This document shows, piece after piece, positions 50,928 through 59,614 of a stretch of DNA of 64,000 bases. The notes beneath the pieces were generated by a model. The model did not search any database and was not told where the DNA came from. It saw nothing but the letters and a program-made list of their open reading frames with translations. The position numbers and the translations under genes were made by a program. Origin of the DNA: BOG-908 sp963692875 (GTDB lineage: Bacteria; Pseudomonadota; Alphaproteobacteria; Acetobacterales; Acetobacteraceae); assembly GCA_965198755.1 (NCBI GenBank), contig OZ240673.1, positions 2,294,001-2,358,000 of the forward strand. The letters run 5' to 3'. Numbering within the stretch: the stretch's first letter is position 1; each line of letters opens with the position of its first letter.

Positions 50928-51992
50928 ATGGACCATTTGCTGACGGATTTGGCCGGGTTGACGGGCGTGTTTGCGGCGCGGGCGGGGGCGCTGGACGTCG
51001 CAGGGGCGTTTCCGGAGGAGAATTTGGCGGATCTGCGGCGGGTGGGGGCGCTGGTGGCGGTGTTGCCGCGGGCGTTGGGCGGGCGCGGGTTCGGGACGGA
51101 GGCGGCAGGGGCCGCGGGGGCGGCAGAGATGCTGCGGCTGGTGGGGCGCGGGCATTTGGCGACGGGGCGGCTGTTCGAGGGGTATGTGAACGCGGTGAAG
51201 CTGGTGGTGCGGTATGGCGGGCCGGCGGTGGTGGCGCGGGTGGCCGACGTGGCGCGCGCGGGCGGGTTGGTGGGGTTGTGGGTGACGGATGGGGGGGAGG
51301 CGTTGCGGGTGTGCGGGGGGGTGTTGGAGGGGGGGAAGGTGTTCTGCTCGGGGGCGGGGCATGTGGGGCACGCGCTGGTGACGGCGGAGGGGGAGGACGG
51401 GACGGTGATGGCGTTGGTGGAGGTGGCGGAGGGGCGGGCTCAGGCGGGGGCGATGCGGCTGTCGGGGATGCGGGCGGCGGTGACGGGGCGGGTGGAGTTG
51501 TCGGGGGTGGTGGCGGAGGTAGTGGGGGAAGCGGGGGATTATTTGCGGCAGCCGGAGTTCTCGGCGGGGGCGTGGCGGACGAGCGCGGTGACGCTGGGGG
51601 GGGTGGAGGCGCTGGTGGCGGTGGCGGTGGGTGAGCTGGTGGGGCGGGGGCGGGCGGGCAATGCGCACCAGGCGGCGCGGATTGGGGGGATGTTGTTGGC
51701 GCAGGAGAGTGCGGGGTTGTGGGTGCGCAAGGCGGCTCGGGTGGCGGAGGGTGGAGTGGAGGATGCGGGGGACGTGGCGGGGTATGTGAACCTGGCGCGG
51801 CTGGCGGTGGAGCGGGCGGGGTTGGAGGTGATCGGGCTGGTGCAGCGGGGGTTGGGGTTGGGGGCGCTAATGGCGGGGCATCCGGCGGAGCGGCTGATGC
51901 GGGATTTGGCAGTGTATTTGCGGCAGCCGGCGCCGGACGAGACGCTGACGGAGGCGGCGGCGTGGTTTTCGGCGAGGGAGTTGCCGGCGTGA
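50928..51992 (+). CDS. Acyl-CoA dehydrogenase-family protein
   Basis: 354 residues from MDHLLTDLAGLTGVFAARAG (ATG at 50928). The layout follows flavin acyl-CoA dehydrogenases: an N-terminal helical domain (GALVAVLPRALGGRGFGTEA), a middle beta domain (GLVGLWVTDGGEALRVCGG, KVFCSGAGHVGHALV) and a C-terminal helical bundle (GNAHQAARIGGMLLAQESAG). The protein is shorter than typical members. Its TGA overlaps the GTG of the methyltransferase. Such pairs occur in surface-polysaccharide or lipid-modification clusters, so its role may not be fatty-acid oxidation. Confidence 0.85.
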   Translation: MDHLLTDLAGLTGVFAARAGALDVAGAFPEENLADLRRVGALVAVLPRALGGRGFGTEAAGAAGAAEMLRLVGRGHLATGRLFEGYVNAVKLVVRYGGPAVVARVADVARAGGLVGLWVTDGGEALRVCGGVLEGGKVFCSGAGHVGHALVTAEGEDGTVMALVEVAEGRAQAGAMRLSGMRAAVTGRVELSGVVAEVVGEAGDYLRQPEFSAGAWRTSAVTLGGVEALVAVAVGELVGRGRAGNAHQAARIGGMLLAQESAGLWVRKAARVAEGGVEDAGDVAGYVNLARLAVERAGLEVIGLVQRGLGLGALMAGHPAERLMRDLAVYLRQPAPDETLTEAAAWFSARELPA

Positions 51993-52570
51993 GCGGGTCT
52001 TGGGGGGAGGAGGTGTTCGAGCGGATCTATGCTCGGGGGGCGGACCCTTGGGAGGTGGAGACGAGCGCTTACGAGATGGGGAAGTATGATGAGACTTTGG
52101 GGGTGCTGCCGCGGGAGCGGTTTGCGCGGGGGTTGGAGGTGGGGTGCTCGATCGGGGTGATGACGCAGCGGTTGGCGGGGCGGTGCGATAGGCTGCTGGC
52201 GGTGGACATCTCGGGCGAGGCGGTGCGGCGGACGGCGGCGCGGTGTGCGGGGCTGGCGGGCGTGGAGGTGCGGCAGGCGGCCGTGCCGGCGGGGTGGCCG
52301 GAGGGGGTATTCGACCTGGTGGTCATTTCGGAGATGTTGTATTTTTTGACGGCGGAGGACGTGGGGATGGTGGCGCGGCTGGCGGCAGACGGGTTGGCGC
52401 CAGGCGGGGCGGTGGTGGTGGTGAACTGGACGGGGGAGACGGACACGCCGACGACGGGGGATGCAGCGTCGGAGCTGTTTTTGGCGGGGTGTGCGGGGAT
52501 TTTGAGCGTGGTGGAGCAGCGGCGGCGGGAGGGGTATCGGGTTGACGTGCTGGTGAGGGAGGCGGGTTAG
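51989..52570 (+). CDS. SAM-dependent methyltransferase, NodS-like
   Basis: 193 residues from a GTG at 51989 that overlaps the upstream stop codon. RIYARGADPWEVETSAYEMG and KYDETLGVLPRERFARGLEV are the N-terminal NodS-type signature. The SAM-binding loop is LEVGCSIGVMTQRLAG, then LLAVDISGEAVRRTA and FDLVVISEMLYFL. NodS methylates nodulation-factor precursors; here only the class of N-methyltransferase is likely. Confidence 0.9.
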   Translation: MSGSWGEEVFERIYARGADPWEVETSAYEMGKYDETLGVLPRERFARGLEVGCSIGVMTQRLAGRCDRLLAVDISGEAVRRTAARCAGLAGVEVRQAAVPAGWPEGVFDLVVISEMLYFLTAEDVGMVARLAADGLAPGGAVVVVNWTGETDTPTTGDAASELFLAGCAGILSVVEQRRREGYRVDVLVREAG

Positions 52571-52631
52571 GGGCGGGCGATTGTCATGGGAGTGGTAGCA
52601 GCTTCTGTTGAAGTGGCGTCTTGACGTTACT

Positions 52632-52700
52632 CGAGGCAAGGCCTGCTTAATTTAAAGAACAGCAAAAAGCTTTTGTCTCTGCTGTGGCGGGCGGTTTTGG
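52632..52700. repeat. Palindromic element, decayed left arm
   Basis: CAAGGCCTGCTTAATTTAAAG, then CAGCAAAAAGCTTTTGTCTC and GCTGTGGCGGGCGG. The rest of the gap after the methyltransferase holds no gene. Confidence 0.7.
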
Positions 52701-52786
52701 CGACGTGTCGCAAGGAAGGCGGGCGGGGCTAGGGTGGCCTTCGGGATCGCAGCTTTTATTGCGTTAGTATGATAGAGTTTGGTTTC

Positions 52787-52993
52787 TAATACCAACCGGC
52801 CTGACGGTTGACCGTTCCGAAGCAAGCAAGGCCTTCTTTTCTGAAGAAAAGAAGCAAAAGACTTTTGTCTCCGCTGTCGCGGTCCTTTCCGGAGAGCGCG
52901 CGACAGCGGAGACAAAAGTTTTTGGTCCTTTTTTTTCAAAAAAGGACTGCTTGCTTTCTATGAGAAAGCGTCAACGCCAGTTGGTATAAGAAC
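52787..52993. repeat. Palindromic element, full unit with AATACCAACCGGC ends
   Basis: The core is at 52819-52958. The outer ends AATACCAACCGGCC and GCCAGTTGGTATAAG are inverted copies of one another, giving the clearest terminal inverted repeat of the family. It is an almost exact reverse copy of 39114-39318. Confidence 0.9.
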
Positions 52994-53067
52994 AACACCT
53001 AGTCTCGCCGTCACTGGGTCAGCCATCCGGCTTGGCGGCTGATAGCGATCGACATGAGGTTGCACGC

Positions 53068-53170
53068 AAAGCAAGCAGTTCTTTTTTGAAAAAAAGAACC
53101 AAAAAACTTTTGTTCCTTGGGCGTATGCTGCTGAAACCTTTGTGACAGCAGGACCAGAAGTTATTTACGC
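53068..53170. repeat. Palindromic element, right arm truncated
   Basis: Full GTTC-type left arm and the middle GACAGCAGGACCAGAAG. The right hairpin is gone, and the stop codon of the 53176 gene follows. Confidence 0.82.
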
Positions 53171-53175
53171 CACAG

Positions 53176-53910
53176 TCACGGTTCCGGGCGGTTTATAGAA
53201 GAAACAAGTCCGCCATTTTCGCGAAGCGCCTCGACGTGCCGCGTGTAGATTACGTTGCGGACCGCTTCGCCGCACATCGACGACACGCGCAATACGAAAG
53301 GTGTTACGTCGGTGATGCCGCCTTGCACGGCCAGTTCCACGACGCGGTCGCCGGCGGGACGCTTCGCGCGCCAGGCGGCATAGGGGTAGTCGGCGATCGA
53401 CAGGAACGTGCCGCGCCCGCGGGCGACCGGAAATGGCCGCGTCGCACCGCTGTTGATCGGCGACAAAGTGATCCGCCCGGAATAGGCGGCGACGAGCGCG
53501 CGCGTGTCGAGCTCGAGCACGTCGTGCTCGCGCGCGCGATACGGCCGGGCGCACAGCAGCCGGACCAGCCGCTTGCGGGACAGCCAGAGAAACGCGCGGC
53601 TGTTGAGGAGGCGATACCAGTCGCGCGGCGCCAAACCGTCCTGCAGGCAGCGGGTCAGGCTCGCATCGTCCATCGGTTTCTGGTCCCGCACCACTGCACG
53701 GCCAAGATCGGCGCGCGCCAGGACGACACCCCGCGGACGATGCGCAGCCTCGGTTGCTGCGCGGTCCGCAGCGTCGATTTCATACAGGTCTAAAAGAGCC
53801 GACGTGCTCAGCAGGCCATGCCGGCGTATCGAAGCCCAGGCGCCGCTCTCGGCCATGTGGAACGCTACTGGGCAATGCGTGAGCAGCTCGTCTAGGTCGG
53901 CGTGAGTCAT
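53176..53910 (-). CDS. DUF7002-like protein, possible ADP-ribosyltransferase fold
   Basis: 244 residues: HCPVAFHMAESGAWASIRRH, GLLSTSALLDLYEID, VVRDQKPMDDASLTRCLQDG, WYRLLNSRAFLWLSRKRL and then HDVLELDTRALVAAY and SPINSGATRPFPVARG. From memory this matches an uncharacterised family (DUF7002). The HxxxxxSIxxHGLLSTSAL beginning and RDQKP segment recall TRPT1/DarT-type ADP-ribosyltransferase folds, which is inference only. No partner antitoxin is adjacent. Flanked by palindromic elements on both sides. Confidence 0.75.
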   Translation of the reverse strand: MTHADLDELLTHCPVAFHMAESGAWASIRRHGLLSTSALLDLYEIDAADRAATEAAHRPRGVVLARADLGRAVVRDQKPMDDASLTRCLQDGLAPRDWYRLLNSRAFLWLSRKRLVRLLCARPYRAREHDVLELDTRALVAAYSGRITLSPINSGATRPFPVARGRGTFLSIADYPYAAWRAKRPAGDRVVELAVQGGITDVTPFVLRVSSMCGEAVRNVIYTRHVEALRENGGLVSSINRPEP

Positions 53911-53984
53911 TTCCGACAGGTAGGGTGGGATGAGCGGTCGTGTAACGGCTACCCTAGGTTGATTTCCGTCGGATGGCGGGCAGA

Positions 53985-54121
53985 GAAAAAAGCAAGCACT
54001 GCTTTTTTGAAAAAAAGCAGCAAAAAACTTTTATCCCTGCTGTCGCGGAGGTTCTGCAGCGTGCACCCAAGAAAACAAAAGTTTTTTGGTTCTTTTTTTC
54101 CAAAAAAGAACTGCTTGCCTA
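53985..54121. repeat. Palindromic element, two-armed copy
   Basis: CTGC-type left arm, the middle CTGCTGTCGCGGAGG and a GTTC-type right arm. From 54122 to 54473 I see no gene, only the leader of the surface-protein gene. Confidence 0.88.
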
Positions 54122-54473
54122 GACTCTTACCGTCCTAATCAGAATCGGTTGAGCGTTGAAGCTCAGCTCCCGCCGCGAACGCGTGACCAACGCCGTAGAG
54201 CAAAACTCGGTGTTGCCTCCCGGTCTGCAGCATCGGCGCAACGGACGACAGCTTCGCAGCTGGGTATGCCGTAGCGGCGTGGCACGATTCGGTATGACCG
54301 GCGCGCGGCATGTTGCATGCAGCCCGCGCTGAACTGTGATTTTGACTACTTTTGATGTCGATTGACTAGCGCTACTGAAGGCCTCTCGAGCATGTCACTC
54401 GGCAACAAGCGGAGGCACGAGAAGCCGGCTAGCCCGGCCCGGGTCTGCAATTGCGGTATCGAAGGAGCGCACG

Positions 54474-56057
54474 ATGAGCGTCTATCAGTGGGCCGGTTCG
54501 AGCAACGCCGACCTGGGCAACGCCGGCAACTGGGTCAACACGAGCAGCCCCGGCACGGTGGGAACGCCGGGGACGAACGACGTGGCCATCATTGAGGTCG
54601 GTCAGGGGCTCTACGGGGTCATCGACGTGGACGCGCTGGACATCGTGCAGGCCAGCGGCGCGCCAACGATATCCATCACCGGGTCGAGCACGCAGATGAC
54701 TGCGGCATCGGTCGGGATCGGCTACGGGTTCACGCTGGATACCGGCGCCTACCTGCAGGCCGAAACGCTGGGGATCGACGGCGACGGCACCACGGTGACC
54801 GTGCAGAACGGTGCTTTCCTCTACGATTTGGCGGGCCAAAACGACGTGTTGACCATCGGCGCGGGCAGCGGCAACGCGTCCCTGCTGGTCACGCGCGGCG
54901 GCACGTTCGCATACGACTCGACTGGTGCGAGCGGCACTTTGAATCTGGGTGGCGCGAGCAACAGCGTGGCGACGTTGACGGTGAGCGCCGGCGGCTACGT
55001 CGAATCCACGCTCAGCAGCGTCAACATCGGCGCTGCGGCTGGCGCGACCGGGATCCTCGACGTGACCGGCGCCGGCAGCCAAGTGCTGATCGACAATTAC
55101 GGCTACACGACGATCGGCGACTACGGCGAGCTCGGCGGCAGCTCGCAGGGGACGGTGTCCGTCACCAACGGCGGCTACGCATCGTTAAGTTCGGATGGCG
55201 AGGTGGACATCGGCACCAGCGCCGGCATGGCAAAGGTGCTGGTAGCCGGCGCCAACTCCGCGATCGAGGCCGGGCCTTACGTCGAGGTCGGCGTCTACGG
55301 AAGCAACATTGCCGGCGAGATCCTGGTGCAGGCCGGCGGCGAGTTCGACACCGCAACCGACACGTACCTTAACAACGGGACCATCTCGGTCACCGGTGGG
55401 ACCTCGCTGTTCACCGGGCGGATACTCGGTGTGGATAACGGCTCCACCGTCGTGGTTGGCAGCGGCGGGCTGATCCACGTTGCCGACGTCGAGCTGGCCG
55501 GCTTGGTGAAACTGTCCGCAGGCACGGTGAACGCGCGTGCCCAGTTCAACCTGTATGGCGGCAGCGAGGTCATCGGCGCGGGTACGATCAGCGCCACGAC
55601 GATCGCCAATGCCGGGCTTATCGTGGCCAACGGCGGCACGCTGGTGGCCAACGGCTCGGTCACCGGCACCGGAACCGTGCACATCAACAGCGGTGCGTCT
55701 CTGCAGCTTGGAGGCAGCGTGGTTTCCAGCCAGACGATCGCGTTCGAGACTGGAGCACACACGCTCAGCCTTGCAGACGCCGCAGGGGTTGGCGCGCGTA
55801 TCCTGGATTTTGCCACCGGCGACGCGATCGACCTGCTGGGCAGTGCCGCGACCACGCTGAGCTACGCCGGCGGCGCGCTGACGGTTGACGACGGCACAAC
55901 GAAAGTTGCAAGGCTGGCGATCAGGGGTAGCTACATGACGGCAAGCTTCAAGCTGGCCTCGGACGGCCATGGCGGCTCGCTGATCAGTTACGTTGGCACA
56001 GGTGCGAGCGAGCCGCGGCCGATCGGGTTCATGCTGCCGGCGCACCTCTCGAGCTGA
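54474..56057 (+). CDS. Beta-strand repeat surface/secreted protein
   Basis: 527 residues of Gly, Thr, Ser, Val-rich repeats with no signal peptide. The start is MSVYQWAGSSNADLGNAGNW behind GAAGGAG. Repeats such as VSAGGYVESTLSSVNIG, VTNGGYASLSSDGEVDIG and VQAGGEFDTATDTYL are of the passenger beta-helix kind. The C terminus (ILDFATGDAIDLLGSAATTL and ASFKLASDGHGGSLISYVG) resembles the end of type I-secreted repeat proteins. Likely exported by an ABC exporter encoded elsewhere. A diverged relative of its N terminus is at 56768. Confidence 0.8.
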   Translation: MSVYQWAGSSNADLGNAGNWVNTSSPGTVGTPGTNDVAIIEVGQGLYGVIDVDALDIVQASGAPTISITGSSTQMTAASVGIGYGFTLDTGAYLQAETLGIDGDGTTVTVQNGAFLYDLAGQNDVLTIGAGSGNASLLVTRGGTFAYDSTGASGTLNLGGASNSVATLTVSAGGYVESTLSSVNIGAAAGATGILDVTGAGSQVLIDNYGYTTIGDYGELGGSSQGTVSVTNGGYASLSSDGEVDIGTSAGMAKVLVAGANSAIEAGPYVEVGVYGSNIAGEILVQAGGEFDTATDTYLNNGTISVTGGTSLFTGRILGVDNGSTVVVGSGGLIHVADVELAGLVKLSAGTVNARAQFNLYGGSEVIGAGTISATTIANAGLIVANGGTLVANGSVTGTGTVHINSGASLQLGGSVVSSQTIAFETGAHTLSLADAAGVGARILDFATGDAIDLLGSAATTLSYAGGALTVDDGTTKVARLAIRGSYMTASFKLASDGHGGSLISYVGTGASEPRPIGFMLPAHLSS

Positions 56058-56062
56058 CTGCA

Positions 56063-56160
56063 ACTTTTGGTCCTCCCGGTGTACGTCGCGAGAGAATCCG
56101 CGACAGCAGAGACAAAAGTTTTTTGCTGCTTTTTTTCAAAAAAGCAGGCCTTGCCTTTCT
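56063..56160. repeat. Palindromic element, middle and right arm
   Basis: ACTTTTGGTCC, then GAGAGAATCCGCGACAGCAG and a CTGC-type right arm. It starts just after the surface-protein stop codon. A more decayed fragment follows at 56240-56300. Confidence 0.82.
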
Positions 56161-56341
56161 TCGCATACAGCGGAAATCAACTCTCGAAGCCGGCACACGA
56201 TCGTCTGAGCAAACAACCCGGTGCGATAGCCTGTGCGGTTCAGACGCCCGCGACAGCAAAGACAGCAGCTTTTGCTTTCTCTTGAAAGAGGACGCTTGCT
56301 CGACAGGGCGCTTGAGCACCGGCTTTGTATGCAGCAGGCCG

Positions 56342-56552
56342 AATACTAACGGCTCTGGACGTTGACCCCTCGAGGTCCGGCAGAAAGCAAGGCCTGCTCT
56401 TTTGAAAAAAAGCAGCAAAAAACTTTTGGGCGGGCTGTCGCGGAGGTTTCTGCGACGCGCGCTCGAGGGAACAAAAGTTTTTCGGTTCTTTTTTTCAAAA
56501 AAGAACCGCTTGCTTCGCGTGTCACCGGTCGAAACCTGAGGCGGTTGAAGTC
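56342..56552. repeat. Palindromic element, full unit
   Basis: The core is at 56380-56515. The left end AATACTAACGGCTCTGGACG is the reverse of the right end of the 40530 unit; the right end TGTCACCGGTCGAAACCTGAGG matches the reverse of that unit's left end. From 56553 to 56767 no gene is seen. Confidence 0.86.
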
Positions 56553-56767
56553 ATCCGCGCGTAGCTGCCTCATTCTGCACCGGCGTGCAGGCTGCGCGCA
56601 CGCGCCGCGCCCGTGATGAGCCTGCGTGTTGAGGACTTTTTACACCGATTGAGTGGCGCAAACGACCCCTCGCCCTCCACCACGTGCCCCACAGGCAGGC
56701 GTATCGGCCGATGGCCTGCCGCGGCTCGGATGTCCGGCCCGCGCACTTGGCAACGAAGGGGCGGATC

Positions 56768-57829
56768 ATGAGCGTTTATCAACGGACCGGTTTGAACGGC
56801 AGCAACCTGCGCAGCGGCGGCAAATGTGTCGATACGACAGAGCCAGGCATGGGGCAGCCACCGGGGTCGAACGACGTCGCTGACATACAGACCGGCGAGG
56901 GCCATCACGGCACGCTGGACGGGGCGGCACTCGGCCCGGTGCAGGCCAGCTTCGCGCCGACGGTCTCGACCAGCGGCGCGAGCACGCAGGTGATAGCCGC
57001 GCCGGTGGAGACCGGTTACGGTTTCACGCTCGATACGCATGCCTTCCTGCTGGCCAGTAACCTGAGGATCGTCGGCGAGGGCACCGCGGCCGCGGGCGAG
57101 ACCGACGCCTGTCCGTATCGAGCGGCGGGCGAGAACGGCGTGCTCACCAGCGGCGCGGGCGACGGCAGTGCCTCACTGGTGATCAGGCGCGGCGATACGG
57201 CCGGCTGCGGTTTGATGGCGACGGGCGATACGTTGAACACGGGCGGCGTCAGATCGCAGGCATTGCCTGCAGCCACCCTGCCTTCGGCCGGTGATGGCCG
57301 CCTTGCCGTCCGCGCCTCGTTGGCCGGTGCCGCGCTGGCGCTGGGCCTGTTTGCCGCCGGGCAACCGGCCCGCCTGCACCCGAGCGGTTCCGCGCCGCTG
57401 CCGGACGTAGCGCCGATTGTCCTGCAGGACGCTGACGTGACGGTGCTGCGCGACGAGGCCGAGGCAGTTCGCGCGCAACTGCTCGCCCATCCCGGCGTGG
57501 CCGCGGTCACGCTCGAGGGACTGCGCCAGCAAGGCGTTGCCATCGACTACGCGCCGCGCCGCCTGGCCGCGCTGGGCATCTCGCCGCAGGCACTTACCGC
57601 CGGGCTGCAGGTCGATGCCGGCGAAAGCCGGCCGGGCCACCTGCAGTTGGCAGCTTCGGGGCAGCAGGGCTTGCAGTCGGTGGCAGACCGCCAGATGCAC
57701 GCCGGCCGGCAGTTCGTGCGGCTGGGGGACGTGGCGCTGGTGTCGCGCATGAAGCTGGACCCGCCGGTCTCCACGTTCCAGGTGAAGGGAGTGCCGGCGG
57801 TTCTGGTGAGGGTGACGCCGGTTGAGTGA
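56768..57829 (+). CDS. Chimeric ORF: decayed surface-protein N terminus fused to RND-pump porter sequence
   Basis: 353 residues from the ATG at 56768. Residues 1 to about 160 follow the 54474 protein (MSVYQRTGLNGSNL, SNDVADIQTGEGHHGTLDG, ETGYGFTLDTHAFL, SGAGDGSASLVIRRGDT). After a short hydrophobic bridge (RASLAGAALALGLFAAGQPA), residues from about 220 on match the porter domain of RND efflux transporters: VAAVTLEGLRQQGVAIDYAP, RRLAALGISPQALTAGL, FVRLGDVALVSRMKLDPP and GVPAVLVRVTPVE. No TM bundle or pump remainder exists. The join is in frame and free of stops. It may be expressed, or it may be a young remnant. Confidence 0.7.
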   Translation: MSVYQRTGLNGSNLRSGGKCVDTTEPGMGQPPGSNDVADIQTGEGHHGTLDGAALGPVQASFAPTVSTSGASTQVIAAPVETGYGFTLDTHAFLLASNLRIVGEGTAAAGETDACPYRAAGENGVLTSGAGDGSASLVIRRGDTAGCGLMATGDTLNTGGVRSQALPAATLPSAGDGRLAVRASLAGAALALGLFAAGQPARLHPSGSAPLPDVAPIVLQDADVTVLRDEAEAVRAQLLAHPGVAAVTLEGLRQQGVAIDYAPRRLAALGISPQALTAGLQVDAGESRPGHLQLAASGQQGLQSVADRQMHAGRQFVRLGDVALVSRMKLDPPVSTFQVKGVPAVLVRVTPVE

Positions 57830-57831
57830 GC

Positions 57832-57960
57832 AAGCAGTTCTTTTTGAAGAAACGAACCAAAAAATTTCTGTTGCCTGGGTGCGTGCTGCGGGAGAGTCCG
57901 CAACAGTGGAGATTGAGATTTTTGCTGCGTCTTTTCAAGAAACAGGCGTTCTTTCTCTGG
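57832..57960. repeat. Palindromic element, degenerate copy
   Basis: AGCAAGCAGTTCTTTTTGAAG on the left, GGGAGAGTCCGCAACAG in the middle and a mutated right arm (TTTTTGCTGCGTCTTTTC). Confidence 0.75.
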
Positions 57961-57997
57961 CTCAACAGTTGGGTCTAGGGCTGATGGTCGCAGACCA

Positions 57998-58200
57998 GCA
58001 ATCCCTCGGTTTTGACTCCCGACGCCCGAGAAGACAGCAAGGCCTTCTTTTCTGAAGAAAAGAAGCAAAAGACTTTTGGTCCTGCTGTCGCGATGGTTCT
58101 GCAGCGCATGCGAAGGGAACAAAAGTTTTTTGGTTCTTTTTTTCAAAAAAGAACCGCTGGCTTGCTGTTACAGGTTTAACACTGGGGATCGCTGGTATCA
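57998..58200. repeat. Palindromic element, full unit
   Basis: The core is at 58038-58166, with ends GACCAGCAATCCCTCGG and GGGATCGCTGGTATCAG. A further decayed arm (CAAAGCTTGTGCTTCTC) lies at 58235-58310. No gene lies in 57830-58362. Confidence 0.83.
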
Positions 58201-58362
58201 GACGGCTGTCACCCGTAGTCTTGGTGGAGACAGCCGCGACGGCGAGAGCAAAGCTTGTGCTTCTCTGTCTCGAAAGAGAAAGCCTTTTTTTCGCTTGAGA
58301 AATTGTGCATTGCCGAATCTTGGGCTCGACGCATGATACCGACACGATGCGTGTTGCGGTCA

Positions 58363-58710
58363 TCAGCCGCGCCGCCTGGCGCGAGCTTGGGCTTCGCGTG
58401 GGCCGGCCTGCATCAGCCAGGCGCGCTCCAGCCGCGCGGCCAGGCGTTCGTCGTCGATTTGGGCGAGGCGGACGAGCATGGCGTCGTAGCCGCGGTAATG
58501 GTCCGTCTGGAAATAGAGTTGCGGTTCTGCCTGCATCAGCATGGCTTTTTCCTCGATCGGGCAGCGGATCACGAGCGTGTCTTCGTCGAGCAGGCGGCCG
58601 AGGAATTTGCCGCGCAGCTTCAGTGACGGCGTGCCGTAGGAGGTGCTGCGTTCAATGCCCGGCAGGTCCGCGCCAGCTGCCAGGTGCAGCAGCCGGTCGA
58701 TCGCGTCCAA
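58363..58710 (-). CDS. MmcQ/YjbR-family protein
   Basis: 115 residues with the MmcQ/YjbR pattern: IERSTSYGTPSLKLRGKFLG, LLDEDTLVIRCPIEEKAMLM, AEPQLYFQTDHYRGYDAMLV and a basic C-terminal helix. These proteins have a DNA-binding-like alpha/beta fold without a proven role. The start lies six bases after the aquaporin stop codon, so the two genes form an operon. Confidence 0.88.
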   Translation of the reverse strand: MDAIDRLLHLAAGADLPGIERSTSYGTPSLKLRGKFLGRLLDEDTLVIRCPIEEKAMLMQAEPQLYFQTDHYRGYDAMLVRLAQIDDERLAARLERAWLMQAGPREAQARARRRG

Positions 58711-58716
58711 GGTAGC

Positions 58717-59436
58717 CTAAGGGATGATCGGCGGCGGGTCGTCCGGCCGGTGCAGCGCACGCGTCAGCATCGCCGCAAGCACGGCGCCGGCGATGGGAGC
58801 CAGCCAGAACAGCCAGAGCTGTGCCACGTACGGACCGCCGGCGAACAGCGCCTGGCCGGTGCTGCGCGCCGGGTTCACCGAGGTGTTGGTGACCGGGATG
58901 GAGATGAGGTGGATGAGTGTGAGTGCCAACCCGATCGGTATCGGCCCGAACCCGTCCGGCACGCGCGAGGATTTTACCCCGAAGATCACCATCAGGAAGA
59001 AGAACGTGCATACCATTTCGCAAACGAGGCAGGACAGCAAAGGATATTTGCCGGGGCTGAGGTCGCCGTAGCCGTTGGCAGCGAACCCGCCGAGCACGAA
59101 GCCGGGCTTGCCGCTGGCGATGACGTAGAGCACCGCGGCGGCGGCGATGGCTGCGGCTACCTGCACGACCACGTAGAACGGCACGTCGCGGGTGGGGAAG
59201 CGCCCGGCGGTCCACAGGCCGATGGTGATTGCCGGGTTGAAATGCGCGCCGGACAGGTAACCCACGCCGTAGGCCATGGTCAGCACGGTCAGGCCGAAGG
59301 CGAGGGCGACGCCGGCGAAGCCGATGCCGAGTGCGGGAAAGCCGGCGGCGAGCACGGCACTGCCGCAGCCGCCGAAGACGAGCCAGAAGGTGCCCAGAAA
59401 CTCGGCAACCAGCCGTTTGGATGTTGTAATTTCCAT
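58717..59436 (-). CDS. aqpZ: Aquaporin Z-type water channel
   Basis: The 239-residue membrane protein has six TM segments and the two half-helix motifs SGAHFNPAITIG and NTSVNPARSTGQALF, both NPA. The N terminus KRLVAEFLGTFWLVFGGCGS is typical of AqpZ. The selectivity filter looks water-type: Phe is plausible in helix 1 and His in LTLIHLISIPVTNTS. It is transcribed ahead of the MmcQ-like gene. Confidence 0.95.
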   Translation of the reverse strand: MEITTSKRLVAEFLGTFWLVFGGCGSAVLAAGFPALGIGFAGVALAFGLTVLTMAYGVGYLSGAHFNPAITIGLWTAGRFPTRDVPFYVVVQVAAAIAAAAVLYVIASGKPGFVLGGFAANGYGDLSPGKYPLLSCLVCEMVCTFFFLMVIFGVKSSRVPDGFGPIPIGLALTLIHLISIPVTNTSVNPARSTGQALFAGGPYVAQLWLFWLAPIAGAVLAAMLTRALHRPDDPPPIIP

Positions 59437-59480
59437 GGTGGTGTCCCCGCGTGACTTGGGCGGGATGATTTCACAAGAAA

Positions 59481-59614
59481 GAGGAAGAAAGCAGTTCTTT
59501 TTTGAAAAGAACCAAAAAACTTTTGTCTCTTAAGTATATGCTGACGGAAATGTCCGCGACAGCCGGGATAAAAGTTTTTTGCTTCTTTTTCTCGATAAAG
59601 AAGCGCCCGCTTTC
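59481..59614. repeat. Palindromic element, two-armed copy
   Basis: Shortened GTTC-type arm (GTTCTTTTTTGAAAAGAAC), the middle ATGTCCGCGACAGCCGG and a CTTC-type right arm ending against the oxidoreductase stop codon. Confidence 0.88.
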
